Source of the DNA: an uncultured Parvularculaceae bacterium
GTDB taxonomy: Bacteria; Pseudomonadota; Alphaproteobacteria; Caulobacterales; Parvularculaceae
Assembly (NCBI GenBank): GCA_913055785.1
Contig: CAJXLJ010000015.1
Coordinates: forward strand, 1-62,126
Direction of reading: 5' to 3'
DNA length: 62,126 bases
Every line of letters starts with the position of its first letter. Position 1 is the first letter of the stretch. Positions 48,309-56,636 of the stretch are shown piece by piece. The notes under the pieces were generated by a model. That model did no database searches and was not told the origin of the DNA. It was given only the letters and a program-made list of their open reading frames with translations. A program made the position numbers and the translations under genes.

Positions 48309-49616
48309 TCAACTGAAGATGAAATCATCCTCATGGAGGTCGGCGACCACGACATTTTGCAGCACAAGTATGTCGCCGCCGCCGAAATCGATGGTTGTAC
48401 TGGTTCCGTCGTCATTCGCCGCCGCGATGACTTCCGCGAACGTATCGAATGCCGTACCGAAACCGGAGAGAGAAATGACGTCATCGGTCACCATACCGGC
48501 AACGAAATCCTCTATCGTGTCAATTTCATACCCGGTAGCGAAGATAAACAAATCATCGCCATCGCCGCCGCGAAGAGTATCGTTTCCGGTTCCGCCATCG
48601 AGCATGTCGTGACCTGCGCCGCCGTCACTATAGTCCCCGCCGCTCCCGCCATTGAGGGAGTCGTGGCCGCCATTGCCGAACAGCCTGTCATAGCCGCCGT
48701 CGCCGGAAAGGACATCGCCGCCGCCGCCGCCGATAAGCGTATCCGCGTCTGCATTGCCGTTAATCGTATCGGCGCCAGCATGACCGTAGAGGACGTCGCC
48801 GCCGTCACCGCCGGACAGAGCGTCATCGCCATCTTCGCCCATAAGCGTGTCATTCGCCTGGCCGCCATCAAGGACATCCGCGCCGTCGCCGCCACTCAGC
48901 ACATCTTCGCCGCCATCGCCAAACAGGCTGTCGTCGCCAACGCCGCCGTCGATTTCATCGCCGCCGCCGCCGCCGCGGATATTGTCGTCGCCGACTTCGC
49001 CAAAGAGGGAATCAAAACCGCCTTGACCGACGATACGGTCGTTGCCGACGCCGCCGAGGATGGAGTCATCGCCACTACCTCCGAGAAGAGTATCGCGGCC
49101 GTCGTCGCCGAAAAGCGTGTCATTCCCGTTGCGGCCGGAGAGCAAGTCGCGTCCGGCGCCGCCGCTCATCCAGTCCTCGCCGTCTCCGGCGAGAAGGCTG
49201 TCGTTGCCGCCGTCGCCAGTGATGACATTGTCGCCGTCATTGCCTTCGATTGTGTCCGCGCCGCCGAGACCGCGTATCGTGTCGTCGCCGACGGATCCGA
49301 TGAAGTCATCGCCGATGAGAAAATCATTTCCGGAATAACCCAGAAGATAATCAGCGCCGGCGAAGCCGATCATCGTGTCGTCGCCGTCGCCGCCGTCAAA
49401 ATAGTCGCTGCCGCCATCGCCCCACATGGAGTCGTTGCCGATACCGCCGATCAGCGTATCCGCGCCGCCGCCGCTTCTGAGACTGTCATCGCCGTCCCCG
49501 CCGATCAGGCTGTCATTCCCGCCGAGACCGTTGATGGTGTCGTTGCCGGCAAGGCCGTCAATCGTGTCGTCGCCTGCTGTGCCGTCAATGCTGTCGTCGC
49601 CGATGGTCGGTGTCAT
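48309..49616 (-). CDS. RTX-repeat calcium-binding secreted protein
   Basis: The 435-residue product is almost entirely RTX nonapeptide repeats (GGxGxDxxx, for example GGDGDDSL, GGSGDDSILGG, GGNGGHDSLNGG) over about residues 5-350, which fold on calcium outside the cell. The last about 85 residues form a non-repeat domain ending in HEDDFIFS, a type I secretion signal-like end. No catalytic domain is present, so it may be a surface or matrix structural protein. No T1SS genes are nearby. The ATG at 49616 follows gagagg; a start 42 bases upstream is possible. The GC-rich repeats create a 526-codon false ORF on the other strand. Confidence 0.92.
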   Translation of the reverse strand: MTPTIGDDSIDGTAGDDTIDGLAGNDTINGLGGNDSLIGGDGDDSLRSGGGADTLIGGIGNDSMWGDGGSDYFDGGDGDDTMIGFAGADYLLGYSGNDFLIGDDFIGSVGDDTIRGLGGADTIEGNDGDNVITGDGGNDSLLAGDGEDWMSGGAGRDLLSGRNGNDTLFGDDGRDTLLGGSGDDSILGGVGNDRIVGQGGFDSLFGEVGDDNIRGGGGGDEIDGGVGDDSLFGDGGEDVLSGGDGADVLDGGQANDTLMGEDGDDALSGGDGGDVLYGHAGADTINGNADADTLIGGGGGDVLSGDGGYDRLFGNGGHDSLNGGSGGDYSDGGAGHDMLDGGTGNDTLRGGDGDDLFIFATGYEIDTIEDFVAGMVTDDVISLSGFGTAFDTFAEVIAAANDDGTSTTIDFGGGDILVLQNVVVADLHEDDFIFS

Positions 49617-49833
49617 GTCGCCTCTCTCAGATTCCCTCTGCTTCGAGTAAAACAGCAAATGATTGAGAATGCCAGATATCGGTCAGGGAAGAAGAGCGCC
49701 GCCTATTCGCACAAGTCATTGTTCCTGCAGACTTCACGCATGACCGCCGCCATGATGGAGGCGTTCTTGACAATGGGCTCGCCGCCGGATCAGTGTCGTC
49801 GTATCCTGTCTGGTTAAAAGCTGGAGACTTTCG

Positions 49834-50961
49834 ATGGCGGACACGACGCTATTGGATTTTGTGAAAGAGGCGCTCGCCAGAGGCGAAAGCCGGGAGCGTA
49901 TTTTTTCAGCGCTGCAAAAGGCGGGCTGGCCCGACGATCAGATCAGGGACGCGCTCGGCGCCTACGCCGATATCGACTTTCAGGTCCCGGTGCCGCGACC
50001 GAGACGGTTCGGCGGCGCCCGGGAAGCGTTTCTCTATATCGTTTATTTCTCGCTTCTCGGCATGATCGCCTTTCAGGTCGGCGGTCTTGCATTCGCCTAT
50101 ATCGACAGGCTATTCGCCGACCCACTGTATACGGAAAACTTGCGTTACGTCGCGAGCCGTTTGCGCTGGTCCGTCGCCGCTCTGGTGGTCGGCTATCCGA
50201 TCTTTCTTTATCTCGGCTGGCGTCTCGCGACGATGCGGCGGAAAAATTCCGAGCGGCGGGTCTCTCGGGTGCGCGCCTGGCTGACATATGTAACGCTTAT
50301 TTTTGCGGCGCTGACCCTGATCGGGGATCTGGTCGCGGTGGTTTACAATTTTCTCGGCGGGGAACTCGAAACCCGTTTCATGGCGAAAGCGATCATTGTC
50401 GGCGTGATTTCCGGCGCGATCTTGTGGAATTACACACGCGATGCGGAACGCACGGCCGACGGCGTCGACTGGCCCGGACGCATCCTCGCGATCATTGCGA
50501 CGCTGATCACGGCGGCGCTGGTTCTGTGGGCGTTCAGTCTGGTCGATACGCCGGGCGGCGCCCGCGCCCAGGCGCTTGACGAACAGCGGCTTGCAAATCT
50601 TCAGACGATTGCGCGGAAGGTTGATTGTCATCGGACATATTTTGATGAAACGCCGGAAAATCTAGACGCCATGACCGCGGCGCTTGAGGAACGCGCCGCA
50701 AGGCTGCCGGTCGCCTATGGCTGCACTGACGAAACGCCGAGCGATCCGTCGACCCAATCGCCTTACGAATATGAACAGCTTGAAAACGACGCCTTTCGTC
50801 TGTGCGCTGTATTTGACCGTGGATGGCCGGATGAGGATACGGAGAAAGCACCGGTTGCGCGACTGGCAAGCAATCGCCGTGTCTTCAAAAAACCTGCGGG
50901 GCCGGGGCGGGCCTGCTTCGACCTTGAAGCGACCGACTTTGAACCGGACGAGGAGGAGTAA
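49834..50961 (+). CDS. DUF5671-type membrane protein
   Basis: The 375-residue product has an N-terminal helical UBA-like segment (FVKEALARGESRERIFSALQKAGWPDDQIRDAL), about five membrane spans (LYIVYFSLLGMIAFQVGGL; SVAALVVGYPIFLYLGWRLA; LTYVTLIFAALTLIGDLVAVV and following), and an acidic soluble C-terminus ending EPDEEE. The segments recall DUF5671, of unknown function. The C-terminal region carries several Cys. It has an agctggag ribosome site and is divergent from the RTX gene. Confidence 0.78.
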   Translation: MADTTLLDFVKEALARGESRERIFSALQKAGWPDDQIRDALGAYADIDFQVPVPRPRRFGGAREAFLYIVYFSLLGMIAFQVGGLAFAYIDRLFADPLYTENLRYVASRLRWSVAALVVGYPIFLYLGWRLATMRRKNSERRVSRVRAWLTYVTLIFAALTLIGDLVAVVYNFLGGELETRFMAKAIIVGVISGAILWNYTRDAERTADGVDWPGRILAIIATLITAALVLWAFSLVDTPGGARAQALDEQRLANLQTIARKVDCHRTYFDETPENLDAMTAALEERAARLPVAYGCTDETPSDPSTQSPYEYEQLENDAFRLCAVFDRGWPDEDTEKAPVARLASNRRVFKKPAGPGRACFDLEATDFEPDEEE

Positions 50962-50991
50962 AGTTCTCTCATAAAGATCGTCGGCGCAGGC

Positions 50992-51894
50992 TCAGTTCGG
51001 GCGCCCGGCGCTCTCGGGAAGCGACGCGATATGGCGCAGCTTGTCCGGGTTACGCGTAACATAAATCGCGGCGATGCGACCGCCCCGAATATCCAGCGCG
51101 GCTGTTTGCAGGACGCCGTCGCCGTTGAGAGAAATTTCGCCGGGCAAGCCGTTGATGAATACGCGGCGCTTCCATTGCGGTTTCGCAAGGTACCCCTTTC
51201 GTGCATAGCCGGCGAAAAATCTGGCGATGCGGTCGGCGCCGAGAAGGATGTTGCGCGCCGCCGGAACGCGTCCGCCGCCGTCGGAATGCAACGTCGCCTC
51301 GGCGGCAAGCATGTCGCGAAGCGCGCCGGCCTCGCCGGACCGGAGCGCGGTGAAAAACGCGTCTGCGATCTTCGCGTTCTCTTCGGGCGAAACCGTGAAC
51401 CGGGGTTTGTCCTTGCGCACATTGGCGCGTGCGCGGGATGCGAGCTGGCGGCAGGCGGTCTCGTTGCGGTCAAGGACGGCGGCGATCTCTTTGAAGTCCA
51501 TGTCAAAAACGTCGCGAAGCAGGAACGCCGCCCGTTCGAGCGGGGACAGGCGCTCAAGCGCAAGCATCAGCGCAATGGAAATATCTCCCGCAACGTCATC
51601 GGGAGGCGTTTCGGCGAGCGCGGGATCGTTGATGACCGGTTCGGGAAGCCATGGGCCGACATAAACTTCGCGGCGGCGGCGCGCCTCCTTCAGCCGGTCG
51701 AGGCAGAGACGGGAGACGACTTTCGACAGAAAGCCGCCCGGGTTGCCCACGGTTTCAAATTCAACGCGCCGCCAACGCAGATAAGCATCCTGAACGATGT
51801 CTTCGGCGTCGGCGACCGACCCCATCATGCGGTAAGCAAGCCCGAAGAGCCGCGCGCGGTGTTGTTCGAACAGATCGTTTTCGGGGATCGCCAT
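50992..51894 (-). CDS. ECF41-type RNA polymerase sigma factor
   Basis: The 300-residue sigma factor has sigma region 2 (LFGLAYRMMGSVADAEDIVQDAYLRW) and region 4 (RLSPLERAAFLLRDVFDMDFKEIAAVL), then a SnoaL-like C-terminal domain. The ECF41 hallmarks are all present: GPWLPEP in the linker, DGGGR in the extension, and RNPDKL near the end. In ECF41 the C-terminal extension replaces an anti-sigma factor. It is 8 bases downstream of an AhpD-like gene whose promoter matches the ECF41 consensus, indicating autoregulation. Confidence 0.95.
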   Translation of the reverse strand: MAIPENDLFEQHRARLFGLAYRMMGSVADAEDIVQDAYLRWRRVEFETVGNPGGFLSKVVSRLCLDRLKEARRRREVYVGPWLPEPVINDPALAETPPDDVAGDISIALMLALERLSPLERAAFLLRDVFDMDFKEIAAVLDRNETACRQLASRARANVRKDKPRFTVSPEENAKIADAFFTALRSGEAGALRDMLAAEATLHSDGGGRVPAARNILLGADRIARFFAGYARKGYLAKPQWKRRVFINGLPGEISLNGDGVLQTAALDIRGGRIAAIYVTRNPDKLRHIASLPESAGRPN

Positions 51895-51902
51895 AAGGTC
51901 TT

Positions 51903-52355
51903 TTACGCCGCGATTTCCTGCGCCGCCACTGTAACGCCGAACGCGATATTGAGGCGGTTCCAGATATTGATGACGCCGATCGAGAGCGCGAGATTCGCCA
52001 TCTCCTCGTCAGTGAAATACTGGCGAACGAAATCGAAAACGGTTTCAGCCTCACGCCAATCGAGGTTTGTGAGCGTTTCCGTCCAGGCGAGCGCCGCCCG
52101 CTCGCGCGGCGTGAAAAGCTCGGTCTCGCGCCATGCTGCGAGAAGCTGGAGGCGCTGTTCGGTTTCTCCGGCGGCTCTCGCGTCGCGAACATGCATGTCG
52201 ATGCAAAATGCGCAGCCGTTTATCTGAGAAGCGCGGGTTTTCACCAATTCGAGGAGATTATGCTCCAGACCGCTTTCCTGCACGTAAGTGCTGATCGCCA
52301 TCATCGCCTTAAAGGCGTCCGGGGCGGCTGTTATGTAATTCAATTTGGCCTTCAT
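51903..52355 (-). CDS. carboxymuconolactone decarboxylase / AhpD-like protein
   Basis: The 150-residue protein starts MKAKLNYITAAPDAFKAM and contains SQINGCAFCIDMHVRDAR, the CxxC-His motif of AhpD-like alkylhydroperoxidases, followed by LAAWRETELFTPRERAALAWTE. Such proteins are the standard partner of ECF41 sigma factors and may handle peroxides or quinones. The ATG at 52355 follows aaaggaatg; the longer frame is not supported. It is coupled to the sigma gene. Confidence 0.95.
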   Translation of the reverse strand: MKAKLNYITAAPDAFKAMMAISTYVQESGLEHNLLELVKTRASQINGCAFCIDMHVRDARAAGETEQRLQLLAAWRETELFTPRERAALAWTETLTNLDWREAETVFDFVRQYFTDEEMANLALSIGVINIWNRLNIAFGVTVAAQEIAA

Positions 52356-52388
52356 GGGCTCATTCCTTTGTCGAGGCTTCAACAACAG

Positions 52389-52415
52389 GACGAGACAGGG
52401 GGCTGTTTTGTGACA
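52389..52415 (-). promoter_or_regulatory. ECF41-type promoter
   Basis: On the minus strand TGTCACA (52409-52415), 16 bases, then CGTC (52389-52392), ending about 34 bases before the AhpD-like start. This matches the published ECF41 -35/-10 consensus (TGTCACA...CGTC) and predicts that the sigma factor drives its own operon. Confidence 0.85.
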
Positions 52416-52461
52416 TGACGGCTAAAAAAATTGCGCAGAGGCTAAAATTCTGTTTCGCCGA

Positions 52462-52860
52462 TCAGTCTTCCCCTAGCGGCGGGGTGTTATGCAGCGCCCA
52501 GGGCAGGGCGTCTTCGGTGAAGACGTCGGTGCGCGGGGCGAAGTCGTTCGGCTCGTCGAAGGCGCCGATCAGGAAATGCGTTTCGCCGGCCCATTGCTCG
52601 CCGGAATAGGAAAGCGGCGTGCCGCAGGCGGGGCAATATCCGCGCCGGACGCCGCTGGAGCTTGCATAGAAGGCGGGCGGTTCCTTGAGCCAGCGGACGT
52701 CATTGTCGTTGAAGCCGACCCAGGTCGAAAACGCGCCGCCGGTCGCTTTCCGGCAAGACCGGCAGTGGCAGTTAGCGACGAATTTCGGCGCAGCCCTTGT
52801 TGCAAACCGGATTGCGCCGCACTGGCAGCCGCCTTGCCTCGGTTTCACGTCACGCTCCAT
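52462..52860 (-). CDS. GFA-family (glutathione-dependent formaldehyde-activating) protein, copy 1
   Basis: From the ATG at 52860 the product is 132 residues. GGCQCGAIRF opens the fold, ANCHCRSCRKATGGAFSTW and CPACGTPLSY carry the other zinc-binding Cys. GFA/CENP-V proteins bind zinc through such Cys clusters; true glutathione-formaldehyde activity is proven for only a few. It overlaps by 16 bases the stop of the second GFA gene, so they are coupled. Confidence 0.9.
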   Translation of the reverse strand: MERDVKPRQGGCQCGAIRFATRAAPKFVANCHCRSCRKATGGAFSTWVGFNDNDVRWLKEPPAFYASSSGVRRGYCPACGTPLSYSGEQWAGETHFLIGAFDEPNDFAPRTDVFTEDALPWALHNTPPLGED

Positions 52861-53210
52861 AACGCGCTTTCCTGATGGCATTCGTCTGTCGGGCTGCTGA
52901 ATGCATCAGGCGCATCGAAGGCGCCGATATAGAGATTGAGTTCTTCTGGCGATGCGTCGCCGCGATAGCCGATCGGCGCGCCGCATTGCCTGCAATAGAG
53001 GCGCTCGACGCCCTTGGAAGAGCGGTATGCGTCGGGCGCGCCCTCAAAGTCGACTTTGTTTCTTTTGTAATCGACAAAGGTGGCGAATGCGGCGCCCGTG
53101 GCTTTCCGGCAATCGCCGCAGTGGCAATTCGCAACGCGAAGCGGTGCACCCGCCGCAACGAACCGGACGGCGCCGCATCTGCAACGTCCAAGATGTGAAC
53201 CGCTCGTCAT
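52845..53210 (-). CDS. GFA-family protein, copy 2
   Basis: The 121-residue product has the same zinc ligand pattern: GRCRCGAVRF, ANCHCGDCRKATGAAFATF and YCRQCGAPIGY. It is a tandem duplicate of the next gene downstream, with similar length and overlapping stop. Substrate unknown. It lies 3 bases after the rlmB stop on the same strand. Confidence 0.9.
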   Translation of the reverse strand: MTSGSHLGRCRCGAVRFVAAGAPLRVANCHCGDCRKATGAAFATFVDYKRNKVDFEGAPDAYRSSKGVERLYCRQCGAPIGYRGDASPEELNLYIGAFDAPDAFSSPTDECHQESALWSVT

Positions 53211-53213
53211 CGC

Positions 53214-54020
53214 CTAGTCCGTTTTTTGCGAACTCTCGTAAAGCGCGATCGCCGCCGCTGTTGAAACATTGAGGCTTTCCATTCCGCTTGCAATAGGAAT
53301 GCGCGCCAGGATGCTGCACGTTTCCGCGACCAGTTTTCTGAGGCCTGCGCCTTCTGCGCCCATGACCAGCGCGACAGGCTTGTCTTTGGGCGTTTTGCGC
53401 AAGTCCGTTTCAGCCTCGCCGGCCAAACCGATCGTCACATAGCCGAGATCGGCAAGCGCCTCGAGGGCGCGGGCGATGTTCACCGCCTTGACGCAGGGCA
53501 CCGTTTCAATCGCCCCGGCGGCGGCTTTGGCGAGGGCGCCGGAGAGCGGCGGGGTGCGCCGTTCCTGAACGATGACGGCCTTTGCGCCGAACGCCGCCGC
53601 CGAGCGGAAGATCGCACCGATATTCTGCGGATCGGTGATCTGGTCGAGGACCACGACCGGGGTGCCCGCTTCCGCGGGGGCGCATGCTTCTTTCAGCCGC
53701 GCGCGGGGAAGATCGAAGACCTCCGCGGCGAGCCCCTGATGCACCGCGCCGGCGGGCAGGGCCTTGTCGATGGCGCCGGGCTTGGCGTCTTCTATCTTGG
53801 CCCGCAAATCCTCGCGGATCGTCTGGGCGGCGAGCCAGTCAGCGGCGTTTTTGGTGGCGAGAACCCGCCGCACCCGGCGATCCGGGTTGGCGAGCGCCGC
53901 CGCCACCGCGTGGCGGCCGTAAAGCCAGAGCCGCGCGGGCGCGTCGCCGCGCCTGGCGCGGCCGTTTGCGGACTTCGATGGGGCGCGTTCGCCGGGTTTG
54001 GGGCGCTCATTTTCAGCCAT
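53214..54020 (-). CDS. rlmB: 23S rRNA 2'-O-methyltransferase (RlmB/TrmH family)
   Basis: The 268-residue SPOUT enzyme has a basic N-terminal tail, an L30e-like substrate-binding region (WLYGRHAVAAALANPDRRV), and the knotted catalytic domain: VVLDQITDPQNIGAIFRSAAAFGA, VALVMGAEGAGLRKL and IPIASGMESLNVSTAAAIALYE. RlmB methylates G2251 in 23S rRNA. The start follows a short upstream region shared with the tRNA-Tyr gene on the other strand. Confidence 0.93.
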   Translation of the reverse strand: MAENERPKPGERAPSKSANGRARRGDAPARLWLYGRHAVAAALANPDRRVRRVLATKNAADWLAAQTIREDLRAKIEDAKPGAIDKALPAGAVHQGLAAEVFDLPRARLKEACAPAEAGTPVVVLDQITDPQNIGAIFRSAAAFGAKAVIVQERRTPPLSGALAKAAAGAIETVPCVKAVNIARALEALADLGYVTIGLAGEAETDLRKTPKDKPVALVMGAEGAGLRKLVAETCSILARIPIASGMESLNVSTAAAIALYESSQKTD

Positions 54021-54206
54021 CGCGGGGGCTTAGCTGGTTTCCCCGGCGCCGGAAACAGGAAAACTTGTGCGATCAGGGCTTTGGGGCTGTTGCGAAGCCC
54101 CGCCGGCGCGGTTATAGACCCCGTTCTCCTGGCGGGGGAGCAGGCCTCTAACGCTCTGCAAGCTCGCCTCCGGCCCTGTTTTTAGCGAATGGAGCGCCGA
54201 TCCCGT

Positions 54207-54292
54207 GGAGGGGTGGGAGAGTGGTTAAATCCAGCAGACTGTAAATCTGCCCGCGTTAGCGTACGCTGGTTCGAATCCAGCCCCCTCCACCA
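54207..54292 (+). tRNA. tRNA-Tyr (anticodon GTA)
   Basis: An 86-nt class II tRNA with CCA: acceptor arms ggagggg and cccctcc, anticodon loop actGTAaatc, a long variable arm (cccgcgttagcgtacgct), and T-loop ttcgaat. Confidence 0.96.
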
Positions 54293-54308
54293 TATAAAGT
54301 GACAAAGA

Positions 54309-54830
54309 CTATTCGCTGTCAGACTCCTCCTCGGTGAAATCCAGTCGTCTCAGCGCGTCATTTAAGGCGCGGATGTCGCGCGCCGAAAGCGGCGCGAGGG
54401 CGCGACGGGCGTTTTCGTAGCGCTCGGCCAACGCCTTCTCGATCACCTTGCGCCCCTTTTGCGTGAGGGAAATCAGCCTGACGCGCCGGTCTGCATCCGA
54501 GACGCGCCGCGCGATCATGCCGTAGGATTCGAGCCGGTCGAGGCACGTGGTCATGGCGCCCGATGTAATTAGCGTGAACCGGATGAGATCCGCGGGCGTC
54601 AATTCATAAGTGGGGCCTGAGCTTCTGAGCATGCCGAGCACGTCAAAATCAGTGTAATTGAATCCATAGCGTTTGAGTTGTTTCGCCGCCTGCTGCTCGA
54701 AGCCTTTGCCTGCAACAATGATGCGGCTGACGGTCTCCAGCGCAACGCTGTCGATAGTCGGCAGTTCAGCGGCGAAACCGGCGACGACTTCATCAACGAG
54801 ATCAGGACCGGCGCGTTTTTTCGTTTTCAT
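54309..54830 (-). CDS. MarR-family regulator
   Basis: The 173-residue protein has a winged helix-turn-helix. The segment ELTPADLIRFTLITSGAMTTCLDRLE is the recognition region and SDADRRVRLISLTQKGRKVIEKAL the wing. It diverges from the CPBP protease gene. A perfect 22-bp palindrome (54864-54885) between them is the likely operator, so it probably represses that gene and itself. Confidence 0.92.
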   Translation of the reverse strand: MKTKKRAGPDLVDEVVAGFAAELPTIDSVALETVSRIIVAGKGFEQQAAKQLKRYGFNYTDFDVLGMLRSSGPTYELTPADLIRFTLITSGAMTTCLDRLESYGMIARRVSDADRRVRLISLTQKGRKVIEKALAERYENARRALAPLSARDIRALNDALRRLDFTEEESDSE

Positions 54831-54863
54831 GGCTCGGCATTAGCACGGAGGGCTTGCAATCAG

Positions 54864-54885
54864 AATATCTTTAATTAAAGATATT
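54864..54885. promoter_or_regulatory. perfect 22-bp palindromic operator
   Basis: The sequence aatatctttaattaaagata followed by tt is a perfect inverted repeat, AT-rich in a GC-rich genome. It lies 34 bases before the MarR start on one side and 23 bases before the CPBP start on the other. A MarR dimer site is the expected reading. Confidence 0.85.
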
Positions 54886-54907
54886 ATCAGAATTTGAGGA
54901 GGACCCC

Positions 54908-55534
54908 ATGCTGACCCAGGCTGTCGTCAACGCAATCGTTCAGCTTATTGTCGTCCTTATTATTGCGGCGGTGTATTGGGCTGCCTTCGGTCGGAAGAAA
55001 GCTGGCTTCTTTACTTATATCGGTCTGACCGCGCCGAACGGGCGAGGCCTCAAGACGGCGACCGTATTCTTCATTTTGTTATCCTTGGCGAACATCTACT
55101 TCTTCTCACAGCCTGATGTGCAGGCGGCGGTGAACGCCGAGAATACCGTCACCGGGAAACTCCGTGAGCAAGGCTTCAGTCTTGAGATGATCGCTGTCAT
55201 TCTTGTCGGCGCCGGCGTTCAAACCGGACTGACGGAAGAAATCCTGTTCCGCGGGCTTATCGCCAAACGGTTGATTAACGGGCTTGGTTTCTGGTTTGGC
55301 AACACAGTGCAGGCGCTCCTGTTTGGCGCTATTCACTTGCTCATCTTTGTTGCGCCCGGCGGTCCGGCATTTACATGGCTGCTTGGCGGCGTCTTCTTTT
55401 TGCTGCCGGCCCTTGCGGGCTGGCTCATGGGCTATGCGAATGAAAAAGCGGGCAACGGCTCCATCGTTCCGGGCTGGCTCATGCACGCCCTCGGCAACGC
55501 CATCGCCTATCCGATCCTGGCGTTTCTGGTCTGA
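54908..55534 (+). CDS. CPBP-family intramembrane metalloprotease
   Basis: The 208-residue multi-spanning protein has the CAAX-protease/bacteriocin-processing signature: LTEEILFRG with the Glu-Glu pair, a later GAIHLLIF with the His, and GSIVPGWLMHALGNAIAYP near the end. Such Abi/CPBP enzymes cleave substrates in the membrane. gaggagg is 5 bases before the ATG. It is probably controlled by the divergent MarR regulator. Confidence 0.92.
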   Translation: MLTQAVVNAIVQLIVVLIIAAVYWAAFGRKKAGFFTYIGLTAPNGRGLKTATVFFILLSLANIYFFSQPDVQAAVNAENTVTGKLREQGFSLEMIAVILVGAGVQTGLTEEILFRGLIAKRLINGLGFWFGNTVQALLFGAIHLLIFVAPGGPAFTWLLGGVFFLLPALAGWLMGYANEKAGNGSIVPGWLMHALGNAIAYPILAFLV

Positions 55535-55547
55535 GGCGTCCCGGCGG

Positions 55548-56150
55548 CTACTTGCCGATCAGCCGCAAAAAACGTTCTTCCGTCTTTGGGTCGTCGGCGA
55601 AAGCGCCGGTGACGGCGCGGGTAACGCAGGCGACGCCCGTCTTGTGAACGCCCCGTGTCGAGATGCATTGATGCTCCGCCTCGACCAGCACAGCCACACC
55701 GCGCGGTTCAAGGGCGGTCTCAATCGCATTCGCAATCTGATTGGTCATGATCTCCTGGCTTTGCAGGCGCCGTGCGAAGGCGTCGACGACACGGGCGAGC
55801 TTTGAAATGCCGACAACCCGGGCGCCGGGCAGGTAGGCGACATGAGCCGTACCGATCATCGGCTGTATGTGATGTTCGCAATGGCTTTCAAAGCGGATGT
55901 CGCGCATCAATACGATATCTTGATAGCCTTCTACTTCCTCGAATGTCCGCGAGAGAATGGCGACCGGGTCTTCCGCATAGCCTGACAAAAACTCCTCATA
56001 GGCGTCGACAAACCGCCGGGGCGTGTCAATCAGCCCCTCGCGGCCGACATCTTCGCCGAAATAGGAAAGGAGCGTGCGGACAGCGCTTTCAGCTTCTTCG
56101 CGCGAGGCGCGGGCCGGGGGCTGTTTAAGTTGAATGGATTCAACGCTCAT
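55548..56150 (-). CDS. folE: GTP cyclohydrolase I
   Basis: The 200-residue enzyme makes dihydroneopterin triphosphate for folate. Zinc ligands appear in SHCEHHIQP and HQCISTRGV; GISKLARVVDAFARRLQSQE is the active-site helix region. It abuts ribH at the ATG/stop junction and is the last gene of the riboswitch operon. It is GTP cyclohydrolase I, not II, so it does not replace RibA. Confidence 0.97.
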   Translation of the reverse strand: MSVESIQLKQPPARASREEAESAVRTLLSYFGEDVGREGLIDTPRRFVDAYEEFLSGYAEDPVAILSRTFEEVEGYQDIVLMRDIRFESHCEHHIQPMIGTAHVAYLPGARVVGISKLARVVDAFARRLQSQEIMTNQIANAIETALEPRGVAVLVEAEHQCISTRGVHKTGVACVTRAVTGAFADDPKTEERFLRLIGK

Positions 56151-56626
56151 TACTCATTCTCCTCGATGGCGCGGCATAGATTGATGGTTTCAAGAAGCGC
56201 GAGCGCGGCTTCTGCGCCCTTGTTGCCCGCCTTGGTTCCGGCGCGTTCGATCGCCTGTTCGATCGTATCGACAGTAAGAACGCCGAATGAAATCGGAACG
56301 CCCGTATCTCGCGACGTTGCAGCGACGCCGCTTGCGGCCTCTCCGGCGACATAATCGAAATGCGGCGTTGCGCCCCTAATGACGCAACCGAGCGCGACAA
56401 TGCCATGATAGCGGCCGGTCTCCGCCAGTTTCCGGGCGACGAACGGGACCTCATAAGCTCCCGGCGCCATGGCGATATCGATGGCGCTGTCGTTGACGCC
56501 ATGCCGGCGCAAGGCATCGGTTGCGCCGTCAGTAAGGCGCTCCACAATAAACTCGTTCCAGCGGGTCGCGACGATGGCGATTTTCAATCCTCCGCCGGAC
56601 ATCACGCCTTCGTATTTCTGTCCCAT
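56150..56626 (-). CDS. ribH: 6,7-dimethyl-8-ribityllumazine synthase
   Basis: The 158-residue protein condenses the pyrimidine and butanone phosphate intermediates. VATRWNEFIVERLTDGATDAL, APGAYEVPFVARKLAETGRY, GCVIRGATPHFDYV (His of the active site) and SFGVLTVDTIEQAIERAGTKAGNKG are typical. Start at 56626 follows a good site; a longer frame is rejected. It is the fourth gene of the rib operon. Confidence 0.97.
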   Translation of the reverse strand: MGQKYEGVMSGGGLKIAIVATRWNEFIVERLTDGATDALRRHGVNDSAIDIAMAPGAYEVPFVARKLAETGRYHGIVALGCVIRGATPHFDYVAGEAASGVAATSRDTGVPISFGVLTVDTIEQAIERAGTKAGNKGAEAALALLETINLCRAIEENE

Positions 56627-56636
56627 AGTCTGACCT

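Noticed and set aside
46543-48612. 689-codon open frame opposite the AidB-like gene
   Set aside because: It has no recognisable domains and runs through the RTX 3' end; the minus-strand product has full acyl-CoA dehydrogenase motifs.
48237-49817. 526-codon open frame on the plus strand opposite the RTX gene
   Set aside because: It is an artefact of GC-rich nonapeptide repeats; the minus strand gives clean RTX motifs, a start site and a secretion-like end.
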